From: Conchocele bisecta | Taxonomy: Eukaryota; Mollusca; Bivalvia; Lucinida; Thyasiridae | DNA: 64,000 bases | Assembly: GCA_029237695.1 (NCBI GenBank) | Contig: CM055273.1 | Span: 57,959,968 to 58,023,967, forward strand | Direction: 5' to 3' | Shown here: positions 42,636 through 53,850 of the stretch, piece after piece | Layout of the letters: the number at the start of each line of letters is the position of its first letter | Numbering within the stretch: position 1 is the stretch's first letter | Position numbers and translations under genes: made by a program | The notes under the pieces: model-generated | What the model saw: only the letters and a program-made list of their open reading frames with translations | Databases searched by the model: none | Told to the model about the DNA's origin: nothing

Positions 42636-43136
42636 CATCGTTTTCAAGCTATCTCGCCAGGTTTCTGAGTCAATTTCCATTTTATTTCGTTTTTTTGGTC
42701 CTTCAGGATAAAATAAAGAAGAAAACATTTGGAAATTGACTCCCCATGTTAAATTCCCATAGGAAAATCGTTTTTGCGCAATTAAATAAATATTTGATGG
42801 AAGTTCATCAAATTAATTTTTTTGGGGAGGGTGACTTTTTTGTTATTGATGAAAAAGTACTTAATTTTAAATAGTTTTTAGATTTATGCAAAGGTTCGTC
42901 GGCAGAATAACGTGGAACAGACAGTAGTCAGTTTTCAGTCAATTTACTTTTTTTTTCGTTTTTCGGCTCCTCCAGCTTTTCCCCCATGTTAAACTCCAAT
43001 AGTTAACCGAATTTCACTAAACAAAAAGAAGACTCATCTTAAATTTTGCTATCATTTAATTTACTTTTGTCGAACAAAATATTATTTTTATATTCTGGAT
43101 ATATCCGTAAAATTTGGCCAGGTTTCGTGAAACAGA
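42636..43136. mobile_element. Two inverted family U-type ends in tandem
   Basis: GTCGGCAGAATAACGTGG..AACAGACAGTAG closes one unit at about 42918 and CAGGTTTCGTGAAACAGACAG closes another at 43136, both with TA after them. Each unit is about 220-280 bp. They directly precede element S. Confidence 0.55.
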
Positions 43137-45931
43137 CAGTATAGAGACAAAACTTTTGATGGCATTTTTTGTTACAAATGGATACCCATGCTAGTTTATA
43201 TATATGATGGGTAAGCAATCGGATAGGGGTGGAGCTATCGGATAGGGGTGGGTACCCCCTCAAATTTGACCTTTGAAGGTCATTCCGAGGTCATTTAGGG
43301 GTCAAGTCAAACACAATCATAGGTGTCTTCATGTTCGCCATATATAGGTAACCATCACTCACAAAATCAATGTTGAAGATGGCAACAAGTTAAATGCTGG
43401 TAGCACTATTATTGTTAGTAATAAAAAATGAAAAATAAAGAATAAAAAATCAAAATGGCCGCCAAAATAGGGACACTACATGGGAAAACCGACCTTTTTG
43501 TGCATATGCAACATAAACTAGCTCTGTGCATGTGTTTGTGACTGAATGTCTTCACAAAATCAATTTGTATCATAATGTAACATTTCATAAAATAACATAT
43601 TAGATCATTTGCTAACTTAAATTCCAAGATGGCCGCCACTAATTACATATGTGAACTTTTCAAATGAATAACTTGTAAATTGTCACGATTCCACTCAATA
43701 ATCGGGGATTATCCTTTCAACATTTTTTACAAATGAATTCTCAGCGTGGGTTATACCTTTCACAACTGTATGTTTAGATATGGGTCTACACTCAAGTTGG
43801 ACTGTTTGGGACAGTTCCAAGGTCATTCATAGGTCAAATCAAGACAAAAAGCTCAGTTTTTCTGCATTTCGCTATTTGAAGGCATAAATAACTCATGCAA
43901 GTAAAATCAGCATGACCTGTTATAAATTGGCTATACTATATATTTAGTAAATCAACCAGGTGATGTAGAAATAAATATTCAAGATGGCCGCCAAACTGCA
44001 AAATATGCAATAAAATGTGAAATGTAATCTCGCTACAATTTATGTATGGTATGATATGTCATCTACTAGTATACAATGACATGCCGTTTACTAATTTAAA
44101 ATCAAAGATGGCCGCCGTTAAGCACAAACCCAGTGTTCAAATGGTTAAATGTTTCATTGTGATATTTCCTGGGATGTACATGTACATGTACATGTAAAGT
44201 GAAATACGTTTTATTCAAGTTGTGTGTACTACTATGAGACAATATATGTCATTGTGTTTGATCAGTAAATCTTCCCATGAGCTAATACCCCATGTTACAT
44301 TTGATTTTCAATGAAGCAAACACAGTGAGTAATGTTCACAGTTATCGTTAGAGAAATTTGTATATATCTTGCATATGGTTGTCAGACCAGAATTGTGTAA
44401 ATATCGTTGAATCATTTGCTAACACCAATTCAGTTATTCACTTACCAATGTTCACCATCATAATGATCGGGGCAGTATTAGATAACCACATGGTTACCAC
44501 ACTCCTCTGGATTGGACAACTTTGGAATACGGGAATACGGGCACACCATTTAATTCTAATTGCACGTAGGCCGCACCTCTAATTCCATAAGTGGTAAATA
44601 CATTACCATGTGAATTTGTTCAACAATGTACTCTCGCCATGGCTTATACTATTCGCATGTCGGTTAATTCTCATTCATTACAATAACTGTACTGTCCAAC
44701 AAACATTAATTTATGATTATTCATGTTCATTTAGCAGAGAATCTTACAATTATATCTTACACAATTACACCCAACAAAGAACATAATTATGTTTTCAATA
44801 TCAAAACAAAGATCATGATGAATTACTTACAAATTACTGCATTGTGATATTGAAGATAACGACTCATTGAAACATATATCGATTAACAGCATCACCGTCA
44901 ATGTTACGTGCTGATTGAGAGTCGTTTTCGCGTGTAGATATGGCTTGTTTCTCGTTTTGAGCATGCAATTCAATGATTTGTGAGCGTAATACGTTGTCAG
45001 TTGTATCATTCGGTGTGATCCAAATAATTTAAATTGATATCTTACTAACCACGGGTTAGCCTTAATATATTACAAGATAAACGCCGTACCTGAACTCGAA
45101 TACTAGCATTTCGACTGTATGGCAGATATTAGTAAATTCGGAAACAAACGGGCCAACGGTCATTGACCTGTACTTTTTGGGCTCAAATGCCCGGGTTTGG
45201 AAGGTCTTCGAGGCAATTCCTACCCTTAAATAGAAGATAAAAAAATATATATTACAGCTTACGAGTACATGTACCTTACAGCTTAGTGCTTCGTTCGACT
45301 AGAGCCCTAACAGGAACACTGAATGATATGCGGAAGCCGTCGCAGCCACATTGAAGAGAACACGAAAATGTTCACCATGTGTGATAATTATATGACCATC
45401 CCTGGCAGAATGGCATTGCCTAGTAGAATGACAATTGTTTATGCAAAGTTCTATCCGATAAGGAAATTAGGTTTTTTACTTCACTATTTTCCTCTCAAAT
45501 TGCGACCTAAATTAATCAGGTGAATGAAACTCCAGACAATACTGGTTACTGCATAGCTCTGACATAGCGGCAACAAGTTATCTCTATAGAGTTTAAACAC
45601 TTTTACTAGTAATACACACTGCTAAAAGGATCCTAACACTATGTTATTTCAATTAATCCCCACAACTGAATCACCATAGTTTGATGAGAGCTACATACAT
45701 TTATGTCCCGATGCGACGTTGAATATTATGATGTGGCATTCATCATTCATCATAATCCTGTGCTATTCTGTCCAAGAAACCACACTATACCCAAACACAT
45801 ACCATTCTTGCATTTTAAAGATGTCTTACGTTCACTTCTATGAGGTGAAACAATATGTATATATCTCCAAGTAACACATACACAATTCTATATATCAGGG
45901 AATTTGTTTGCAATAGTTAATTTGTTGTATT

Positions 45932-46147
45932 TTACAGTGGCTGGTAAACTACAACTACACGTACAGTTGGTTTATTTGCAGAACATAAAGAGCTGCACGT
46001 ACTTTCATAATAAAGACTGCAAAACAAAAACACAACAAATGAGACACAGAGAACCATGATAATTGGTAAAGCGGTGTACAGTCCCGCCAAAAACAAAACG
46101 CAATCGTATATAAAACTAACAATTAAAACAATAAAAACAATTGTCAT
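45932..46147 (-). CDS. Possible small two-span membrane protein inside element S
   Basis: 71 codons from ATG 46147. Two hydrophobic stretches (TIVFIVLIVSFIY, then ALPIIMVLCVSFVVFLFC) flank a short loop, followed by a cysteine-rich and polar tail (ESTCSSLCSANK). An internal TTTTGTTTTGCAG could equally be a splice acceptor, so this may be part of a captured host gene. No homology recognised; AT-rich DNA also produces hydrophobic frames by chance. Confidence 0.22.
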   Translation of the reverse strand: MTIVFIVLIVSFIYDCVLFLAGLYTALPIIMVLCVSFVVFLFCSLYYESTCSSLCSANKPTVRVVVVYQPL

Positions 46148-46749
46148 AGTGGTATTGTTATCTGCAGATATCTGGAGAATCTGAAGCAGTCGTATTGAAG
46201 AAGATCAATTCTGCTGCTTAATTAGTCAACACTAAAATATAAGAGGCTTCATTGCTGATTTTGATACATAACTATATCATTATTTGCGTTATTCAATTCT
46301 ACACATTCAACAAAGCTTATTTCTAACTTAAGCCAAACTAAATCGTCAGAAATGTCGGTGAGTGTTTGTCCCGCTTGGAATATTATATATGTAGTCGCCT
46401 TCGTCTCGTTCATAATTTATATTATATATCCAGATATATCTTAAGGATCAGAGATGCTGGCCCTTGAGTATCCGTGTGTGCCAATTATGCATGTGATTGG
46501 TGCTGTCATCTTACAATTAGTATACACTGGAAAGTAGTGTCATACCTCATTAAAAGGCAATACAATTAGTGATAATATTATTACTTTTTGAGATGGAACG
46601 AAGTGACTATGGTGTGGTATGGACCGGAATCAGGTATGGTCATTCTAATTTTACGGCTGAGTATACATTTTCTTGATGGAAATAGTTAGTTCTGATTTCG
46701 GTATTTACCAACAGTATATATACATGTATATATGTTAAATACGGGATGG

Positions 46750-46812
46750 ACCCCGTTGATCCGGCTTTAAACGACATTAGCTGTTGATAGGCCGTTGTAT
46801 ACAACACTCAAT
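46750..46812 (+). mobile_element. SINE fragment inside element S
   Basis: TAGCTGTTGATAGGCCGTTG is the complement of the CAACGGCCTATCAACAGCTA block found in the other SINE copies, so this one is in the opposite orientation. Confidence 0.55.
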
Positions 46813-47691
46813 CATTACACACGTTACAAAATATATCAAAGGTTTATGATTCGGGAGGGTGGAGAGAGCATATATTAAAATACGGATCTTGAATTTGATG
46901 GCCTAGACCAAAATATACGCATTTCAATGAGAACTTTGTACCGACAACTACCGAAAACTATAACAAATATTTCTTATTGTTAGTGTTTGTTCGTCTGGTT
47001 ACAGAGATATTTCATTTTATACTTTTCAAAAATGTGGCGTTCCAGGAAATGTAGCTCCAATTGTCCCAATTTTAAAATATGTTTCGTTAGTTTAATCAAT
47101 AATACAAAATGGCGGATACTATTATTCTCACATTTCATGAAAATGACATGTTAACGGGAAATCACTTCAAAGTCAGCAATATTCTAAATGAGAACGAATT
47201 GAATACAACATACTGTTTTGGCGGCCATATTGGATTTAAGAACTGTGTCAAATGGTAACAATGTTTGTAAACAATTTCTATATCGAAACATATACTTATT
47301 ATCATTATAGCTATTACAATGGCTTAAATATCAACACAGATATGACGTACAACATGATATTTTCTTGTTTATTAGACAAATTGGCGGCCATTTTGAATTT
47401 CAGACCAGTTTTTTCTCTCAATAATTCGGTATTTTCAGAATCCCTATTTATATAGCTACCAAAATAGTTCATCAGCAGACGGCTATCAATGTTGTTATAA
47501 AATATATACGTGCATTTATACACGCATGCCAATGAGAAATGTTGGGTGAACATGACCTTTAAATGACCTCCAAAATGACCTCTAAAGGTCAAATCTGCGG
47601 GGGTACCCACCCCTATCCAACAGCTTACATATCATAGAAATCGATCAGCATGGGTACCCATTTGTAACAAAAAAATGGCATCAAAACTTTA

Positions 47692-48090
47692 TTGGAGGCC
47701 TTTTCTTGGGTTTGGCGGGCCGTCTAGTACGTTATCTGGCGACAGCATCGTGTAAATGTATACGCATGAAACATATCTAGGAATTCATCCACTGGCGTGA
47801 TGCGCTCTACATAATGACCAAACATCTGGCGTTGATGCAAAACAAACACGCAAATGGGTGTGATGACGGCGTGTCATATAAATCAACACTCGTCCAATCA
47901 CTTCAACAAACCCATTAAACGATTGCTATTTCAGCATTCGAGGGATGTTCGAAAACTGGTACGAAACTCAAAATAATGAAACTCAACGTATCAACATATA
48001 TGTTTGACACAGAAATACATGTAAAATCGTCTAACAAAATTTGAAATACATGTACTGCTTTGTGGATGTTGGTGTTGTCTAGAGAGTCCC
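47692..48090. other. Unassigned stretch
   Basis: No gene or repeat family recognised. Confidence 0.35.
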
Positions 48091-48159
48091 TAAAAAATTA
48101 CAATTTTCGAAAAGAAAAAAATCCTTTTATTTTTCATTTCGAAAATTGTAATTTTTTAT
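48091..48159. repeat. Hairpin W, 69-bp mini fold-back (reference copy)
   Basis: TAAAAAATTACAATTTTCGA pairs with TTTCGAAAATTGTAATTTTT around an A/T-rich loop. Another whole copy is nested at 62832 and one arm is at 9228, so this short hairpin is dispersed. Confidence 0.8.
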
Positions 48160-48176
48160 CTGCTAGCGTAGTTAGT

Positions 48177-48582
48177 CAAGGTGTATGATCACGTGGTTAC
48201 ATCAACAACAAATGCTGAAACTTCCAGAAGCGCCTCCGATTCAAAGTATGTACTCTTTATTTTTATGAAATATGGCGCATCAAACGCGTCTTGTTAAGCT
48301 GCATTTGATGGTCTCTGTACGTTGGCCCGAACTTCTGTCGTGTTTGCGAAGAATCGAGTTCCGTGTCTACCGACACGGAAATCGATTCTTCGCAAAAATG
48401 ACATAAGTATATGCCGAATTCCCGGGAATGCAGCTCATGAAGACGCGTTTGCTGCGCCATAGTTCATCAAAATCCGTTACATATTAAGGAAAATATCAAA
48501 TAATACTTACTTTGAGGTGGGTGAGCTTTCAACACTTTCACCTATTGTTGTTGTTGTTGTAACCACGTGATCATGAATCTTG
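48177..48582. mobile_element. Family T MITE, copy 2, TTAGT duplication
   Basis: 406 bp, CAAGGTGTATGATCACGTGG to CACGTGATCATGAATCTTG, with TTAGT at 48172-48176 and 48583-48587. It aligns with the 11324 copy along its whole length (TATGGCGCATCAAACGCGTC, CCGACACGGAAATCGATTC) with scattered differences. Confidence 0.88.
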
Positions 48583-48813
48583 TTAGTTAGTTCATTAAAA
48601 ACAAATCAATACGTGAATTGTAACGCATGCTCGTGTTCTTTTAAAAGTAGCCTCGCCCCAAACGCGTTAAAACTTTTCGAATTACGATACTACATGTAGT
48701 ATGTGATTGGCGTTTAACTAGTTAAACGATCATCCGCAATAAATAAGACAAATAATTCACAGGGAAATTAATGGTATTTGAATCGATGTGTATCATAAAA
48801 ATGGATATTAATT

Positions 48814-49065
48814 TAATGGTGTTCAACGGCCTGTCAACAGATTATGTCATTTTAGGCCGGGTTAACGGAGTCGAATCCCATATTTCACTTGTTCGGATGA
48901 GGGGAATCCAAGAATCAGAACTGAATATTCAGCCCTGAAATTAGAATAACAACCTGATATGGCGCCAGGTACTCAACACACCAAAATCTCTTAGCCCCAC
49001 TCCCCAAAAGTAATAGGATTAGTAATAATCGTACTATATTTATAGTGGAATAAACATATATAAGC
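48814..49065 (-). mobile_element. SINE copy, head-truncated
   Basis: Plus-strand order TTAATGGTGTTCAACGGCC, ATTCAGCCCTGAAATTAG, CGCCAGGTACTCAACACACC, AAAAGTAATAGGATTAGTAA. It stops before the GAGGGCCAAA block. Confidence 0.7.
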
Positions 49066-49730
49066 TACGGCAAAGTTACATCCGGCCAGTGATTCATAAC
49101 CTGCTGGCGTCCTCGTTGAATTCCCTAGCCACGGATATTATGTCGTATAATTCACCGAGCTGATTGCATATTGAACGTGATGAGGACCAAGCGACATTTT
49201 AACCAGCGACGGCAAAAAATGGGATTGATAAGTCTGCGATGAGTGTAGTCCCAGATCAGACTGCGCGGATACGCGCAGTCTGATCTGGGCCTGCACTGAT
49301 CTCCATTGAAGAAGAACCACCCTTGATTGCTATATCGTTGAACTTGAACTCAATGTTACGTACGTTACATAAGGTGGCAACTGATCAGAGACTACACTGG
49401 TGACATAACACAATAAGCCCCGTTTTGTCGTACATGCTCAGATACAATTGCACCGGTGTAAGCTTGTAATCCCGACGGTTTCCAGTGCGGTAATTGTCTC
49501 GAAGTCGAGGTATGATTGTCCAATAATGTTCGTAATGTCTGGAATATTTGTGTTGATTTACCACGAAGTTGTATACGTGTAAATGGTCAAATTTGTAAAA
49601 AAGAAAGTCTGTTTATTATTGTGTAACCCCTATTTAAAGGGTCAGTAATATTTGACTTAATATGAGACGCTCTATCGAACATTCAGTACAATGTAATTCC
49701 CAATTTCCATACTGAAAGCCAGACACCCGG
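49066..49730. other. Mostly unassigned, family L scrap
   Basis: GATGAGTGTAGTCCCAGATC..CAGTCTGATCTGGGCCTGC at 49235-49300 is the L-type core hairpin without its ends. No gene seen. Confidence 0.4.
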
Positions 49731-49775
49731 GTGGTAGAAATTGCCTACCTGAGGTAGGCAATTTCTATACCATGA
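49731..49775. repeat. Perfect short palindrome
   Basis: TGGTAGAAATTGCCTACCT followed by GAGGTAGGCAATTTCTATACCA. About 20-bp arms with almost no loop. Confidence 0.75.
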
Positions 49776-49784
49776 CATTTAACT

Positions 49785-49892
49785 CGCTGGCGGCTCACCA
49801 ACCGGCCACATCAGCGCAAGCGAAAGCTCAAACCTTCGATCTCCCAGTTGCGAGGCGGGTGCCTTATCCACTAGGCCACATTGACTGGCTAC
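49785..49892 (-). mobile_element. tRNA-like SINE head
   Basis: On the minus strand TGTGGCCTAGTGGATAAGGC is an excellent A box context and AAGGTTTGAGCTTTC a mutated B box about 30 bp on. The distance and order suit a tRNA-derived SINE head; the arms do not close into a clean cloverleaf by eye, so I do not call a tRNA gene. Confidence 0.5.
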
Positions 49893-49894
49893 AC

Positions 49895-50085
49895 AGTGAA
49901 AATGGAATGGGGTTTAACGTCCCAGCAACAGCTAAGGTCATATAGAGACGGGACCACACTTTAAAGTCGCATCCGACAGACCAGTGGTGTGGAAATACAA
50001 TGAAAGTGTTTTTGATGCCTAAGGCGAGGTTTGAACCCACAACCTCCGGATCGTGGTTATGCCCGATCTGATAGGATTCACACTG
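49895..50085 (-). mobile_element. SINE, GTTTAACGTCCC type (best copy)
   Basis: Plus-strand GGAATGGGGTTTAACGTCCC, AGCAACAGCTAAGGTCATAT, GACGGGACCAC, then the complement of a B box (GAGGTTTGAACCCACAACC). Head at the right, tail at the left, so transcription would be on the minus strand. Confidence 0.65.
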
Positions 50086-50238
50086 TTGGTTCTCACAATA
50101 CATGTATACACAATTATTGTCAGCCCATCCCTATTACACAGTGGAACATGTGTTCGAGTATGCGCCAGTTGATTGTCAACATACGGTATATGTTTCGCGG
50201 AGCATGCAATGTCCCTGAAGCCACCATGGGAAATTCAT

Positions 50239-50597
50239 TATAGGAATGAATGGCCTTTGTGTGGAATTTATCGGGGTATAAACTTGGAAAAGTCGCGGGA
50301 ATACTGGACGAAGGCCGGAAGGCCTCGTCCAGTATTCCCGCGACTTTTCCAAGTTTATATCCCCGATAAATTCCACAAAAAGGCCATTCATTCCTTATAA
50401 TTCCAGCATTTGAAACAAATTCATCAAGAAAATGTGTTTATTTTCAGTTTTCTTAAGAATTATTTTAACTGCGCTTCATGGTTACGGAAAGTAGTTCGGC
50501 ATATGGGAGTTTACTGGGATATAAATTTTGGACAGAGACTTGCTACGGACCAATCAAATGTTAGGGAATTGTGTAAATATTTTTGTGCTGGAATTAT
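50239..50597. mobile_element. Family E element, copy 3
   Basis: Hairpin first (50241-50396), unique module second, ending TTTTTGTGCTGGAATTA, so inverted relative to the 18135 copy. The hairpin tip here is GACGAAGGCCGGAAGGCCTC. Confidence 0.85.
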
Positions 50598-50936
50598 TAT
50601 GATAACAATTTTCCATCACTGGCAGATTTCATGTGTTTCATGTGCGCCATCACGGACAACGCGGGTTAACGCAGATGAAAGCGGAAACCATGCGGCAATA
50701 ATAGCAATGTACAATGACAACATTTGGGCACAATGGTGTCAGACTACACGAAATGGAAGTTAATGCATGACTGAGACCGTTTTAATGTAAAGGCCTTCCA
50801 TAACACAATACTAATGGGTATTTATCAAAACGTCATATTAGTTTGCGCAAAGGAAATAATCTGTGTTTGTAATTCTCCACAAATCGTACGTGTGATTGTC
50901 GCTCAGGTTCAGTGCCCACCGATGTGAGTACATATA
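50598..50936. other. Unassigned stretch
   Basis: A plus-strand frame continues out of the E element to 50763 (..HHWQISCVSCAPSRTTRVN..) but its first part is repeat, so it is not a gene call. Confidence 0.3.
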
Positions 50937-51375
50937 TAGAGTATAGTAGGTTAGTGCCGTGAATGGGAAAAAATATCCGGCAAGGCTCAAGAATTTCTTT
51001 ATTTCTCATCAGAAGTATATGTTGTGACCACTCATTTGAACCGTCTCGCCGAGACGGTTCAAATGACTGGTCACAACATATATTTTGGTTCAGAAATAAG
51101 GAAAATAGATAGAGAATAGTAGGTTAGTGCCGTGAATGGGAAAACATATCTGGCAAGGCTTAGGAAACGGGATGGGCGAGGCTCTTTTCCATTCACGGAA
51201 CTAACCTATTATTCTATTTATCCCGTAAATACATTCAAACGGCTTTAAAATGCAAAATAAATAACACCAGCCACCGCATATATTCATACGCAGAGATTAG
51301 GTCGTATTGACAGGATATCAAAAATGTTTCACGGCACCGTGTTTCACGGCACATACGCACTGTGTTGACGGGATA
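50937..51375. mobile_element. Family D composite with hairpin Y inserted
   Basis: A partial D arm (50937-50987), then hairpin Y, then a D element whose second stem arm is shortened (51110-51219) and module 2 to 51374. The same composite, inverted, is at 61402-61836. Confidence 0.8.
50988..51109. repeat. Hairpin Y
   Basis: TATGTTGTGACCACTCATTT..GAACCGTCTCG meets CGAGACGGTTCAAATGACTG..GTCACAACATAT. Arms about 50 bp, perfect apart from scattered bases. Present once more at 61664-61778. Confidence 0.85.
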
Positions 51376-51477
51376 ATAACTATTATTACATGGCCGATAT
51401 CGATAATTCCAACCAATGAAATGTCCAATATCGAGTCACATGATTGTGGACATATAACTATATTCACCTGAATATCA

Positions 51478-51600
51478 GTCTCGGACTCGTCTCGTTGCGC
51501 GATACGAGTCTGAGAATGATACTCAAAATGTGATCACATTTCGAATAACACTCTGGGATTCTTCTCGCGCAACGAGACAACTCCGAGACTGATATTCATG
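51478..51600. repeat. Inverted repeat with double stems
   Basis: ATCAGTCTCGGACTCGTCTCGTTGCGCG on the left matches CGCGCAACGAGACAACTCCGAGACTGAT-type sequence on the right, with a second pair GAATGATACTC / ATTCGAATAACACTC inside. Described in parts to keep each word short. Confidence 0.65.
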
Positions 51601-51724
51601 TGTATCAGCATATGCAATCACGCAATCAAAGCATGAGGAGGCAATCCGTGCGTTGTTGTATCATATACGTTCTCATTGCTATAATATAGGTCATATAATA
51701 AAATAATTATTGTCTTTTGAGTCG

Positions 51725-51792
51725 GTGTACACGAGATTTACGGACCTTCGAAAAGTCATATGACTTTCCTCAGGTCCGTAAATCTCGTCTAT
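51725..51792. repeat. Hairpin with CGAGATTTACGGACCT arms
   Basis: ACGAGATTTACGGACCTTCG and AGGTCCGTAAATCTCGT flank AAAAGTCATATGACTTT, itself palindromic, so the whole 68 bp folds on itself. Confidence 0.75.
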
Positions 51793-51884
51793 TCACTTCC
51801 ATTTGTCACAATACCGGTTAAAATAACCTGTGTACGGTTCATATATATGAGGTCACAGGGGTGGAACTGGAGGGGGAGGGTGGG

Positions 51885-52070
51885 GGGGGGGGTTCCGTTC
51901 AGTCACGAAGTTTACATAGATTACAGTTTACCACCAGTTGGAGTCAATAAGACAACCACCTAGTTGTGAACGGTAACTCTTGCAATTACTCCCGTACTGT
52001 CCTAGCTACGGACGGTACGGGAGTAGATTGCAAGAGTTACCTTCGCAACTAGACACCCTCCCCCCCCCGT
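51885..52070. repeat. Hairpin bounded by G and C tracts
   Basis: A GGGGGGGGGG tract near 51890, arms GTAACTCTTGCAATTACTCC..CGTACTGTC (about 51971-52003) and GACGGTACGGGAGTAGATTG..AGAGTTAC (about 52012-52042), then CCCCCCCC near 52060. The outer TAGTTGTGAACGG / CCTTCGCAACTA also pairs. The G and C tracts could pair as the outermost stem. Confidence 0.65.
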
Positions 52071-52551
52071 TCCCCAAATGCTGGATCCGCTAGGTAAGCA
52101 GTTGTGAAGCAACAAAATACACCAGTGGCGCACATTTATTTGAGGTTGCGTAATAAGTACGTAATTTCACGTAGCTACATACCAAGGGTCTAGTGTTCAA
52201 TCCCAACCTCAGACATGCATTACTTTCATGTATTTTTAACTTAGTCATTATTGGTTAACACTATTTTTTTATATACACGTATGTTTTGGGATCATTTGTT
52301 GTAGTATCACATTTAACAGCATGTGCGCGTGACGTCCACTGCATTGAACGGGAGCACTGGAATCGTTTAACAAAACCATATGCCAGTTAATAATTCCCTT
52401 CGGTATTCTCCGATGAATTGTGGTCCTCGCTCCAATTTGGAGCAGGGATCATCAATAAACATTATATGAGACGCGCCATGTGAGTTTGTACCTTCGGACA
52501 TTTGCGTAATTTCATGAAATACGTTTAAAACATTTACAATATTTTCGGTAA
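52071..52551. other. Unassigned stretch upstream of the 144-residue frame
   Basis: No repeat recognised. The 150 bp before the start codon include ATGAGACGCGCCATGTGAG but no clear promoter motif. Confidence 0.3.
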
Positions 52552-52986
52552 ATGGCGTCAAAAGTGGACAACATTTTCAGAGTACATGCGGAATTATTTT
52601 CCGGACGTACGCTGAACATTTTGTCAACTTTTGACTTTATTTATGAAAAAGTTAAACTTTATAATTATTTTACAACGATTACAAACAAGCGCGAGAGCAC
52701 TTATACAAATGCTTTTGTTAGCACAGATGAAGGCGTAAGGGCTGTCATTAATGTGGAAGGAAACCCACTTATCCGATCTGGGGACCACCATACCACCTTA
52801 CATACTGTGATCGCACACTGTACACCGTCCCACCGGGTCAGTCTCAGTGAGCGATTTCAGCTCATACTTGTTGGAGAGACGGGAAAGGTTGTTATTTACT
52901 GTATCTGGCATGAAACGGGTAAAATAAACCATGATTATCAAGTATTACGAAGACCGACGCATATCTGTACAAGATACACCAGATAA
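52552..52986 (+). CDS. Hypothetical protein, 144 residues, possibly a single or first exon
   Basis: ATG at 52552 in AAATGGCGTC context opens MASKVDNIFRVHAELFSG, a mixed-composition soluble-looking sequence without signal peptide, membrane span or low complexity; VRAVINVEGNPLIRSGDHH and RFQLILVGETGKVVIYCIWH look like alternating beta-strand segments. The frame could end at 52986 or splice at GAAACGGGTAAAAT (about 52917). It is outside every repeat family I recognised and is the longest such frame in the window. No family recognised. Confidence 0.38.
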   Translation: MASKVDNIFRVHAELFSGRTLNILSTFDFIYEKVKLYNYFTTITNKRESTYTNAFVSTDEGVRAVINVEGNPLIRSGDHHTTLHTVIAHCTPSHRVSLSERFQLILVGETGKVVIYCIWHETGKINHDYQVLRRPTHICTRYTR

Positions 52987-53596
52987 ATACACTCATCGTA
53001 TACCATGTGTAAGCATTTGACTAATCTCATGCCATAAACAAAGCCCTTAATCCCACTGCATATGCATATACGTTTTCGCGTGTAGCGTGCCGCTAGTGGC
53101 TGCCCATTGTGACCATCCTATCGGGACGGTTGCAGTGAACAATTACTATTCACAGTTCGTACATATCAAACTAGTCTTTGTCTGGCATGAGATTGGGATA
53201 AATATTGCACATCTAGCAAAGAAATATTTAATTGATACAATCAAAAAAATGCCCTAAATAATTAATGTTTTTAATCTAGTTCATAGCATTCGTTGTCAGT
53301 CATGTGACTTGGTATCGCTCACTCTGACCCTCACGCCTTTGGCGGGACGGTCACAGTGGCCGATTAAAAGTCATATTGTACACGTACATCACATGCACAA
53401 TGTAAGTGTCGTGCTTTGTGTCTAGCATGAAATGGATTATTAATTCTGAAATTAAAATACACTTTGGTACAGACAATCAAGAAACATTATGAGAAATAGT
53501 ATACAACCCAAGTTTAATGTATTAAACACTATACACTCGTCCTATTGACTCATATCATATACACATATATACCTTATTTCTTTATTTCATTCCAGG
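52987..53596. other. Unassigned, two weakly similar blocks
   Basis: Blocks at about 53100-53240 and 53310-53480 share CGGGACGGT-CAGTG and TCTGGCATGAGATTGG/TCTAGCATGAAATGG words with each other and with the end of the preceding reading frame (TCTGGCATGAAACGGG). This hints at an old tandem duplication. Confidence 0.35.
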
Positions 53597-53850
53597 TCGA
53601 AATGTGAAGCAGATCCGAGCAAGGAAATAGAAGTTATAACCGATTTCTCTGATGTTAAGCTTTGTAAAGAGACTACCGTATAACGTCGAATTAACGCCCC
53701 CGGAGGCGTTACATTTTACAAAGGTGGGGGGGGGGGCGTTTATTAGGCGTTTTACCAAGGACCGCCAATTTCAAACACACATAAGGATTTAAGGATTATT
53801 TGTGTTTGAAATTGGCGGTCATTGTATTGTTTATTGTTTTTTATTTTGGG
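53597..53850. repeat. Partial duplicate of 54238-54520
   Basis: AATGTGAAGCAGATCCGAGC to ATTGGCGGTCATTG repeats the segment at 54238 almost base for base, except that the second copy has an A9T~20 hairpin inserted at ATTAGCC. It carries part of an array I monomer plus a MITE with ACCGTATAACGTCGAATTAA and GGGGCGTTT ends. Confidence 0.8.

Larger units (their letters stand above)
43150..47691. mobile_element. Element S: 4.5-kb non-autonomous element with long terminal inverted repeats
   Basis: The first ~155 bp (43150-43305) and the last ~155 bp (47537-47691) are inverted copies: AACTTTTGATGGCATTTTTT / GTTACAAATGG / ACCCATGCT, then GGATAGGGGTGGGTACCCC and TTTGACCTTTGAAGGTCATT. Next inside, AAGATGGCCGCC-type words recur on the left (43452, 43627, 43983, 44107) and in inverse orientation on the right (47106 variant, 47216, 47378). 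No transposase frame is present; the longest frame is about 74 codons. A SINE scrap (46758-46805) and a membrane-peptide frame lie inside. Confidence 0.8.

Noticed and set aside
49785..49892. Possible tRNA gene on the minus strand
   Set aside because: The A box is good, but the B box is mutated and no complete acceptor and anticodon stems could be drawn, so it is treated as a SINE head.
50410..50763. A 117-residue plus-strand frame
   Set aside because: More than half lies in the unique module of family E, which is non-coding in the other copies.
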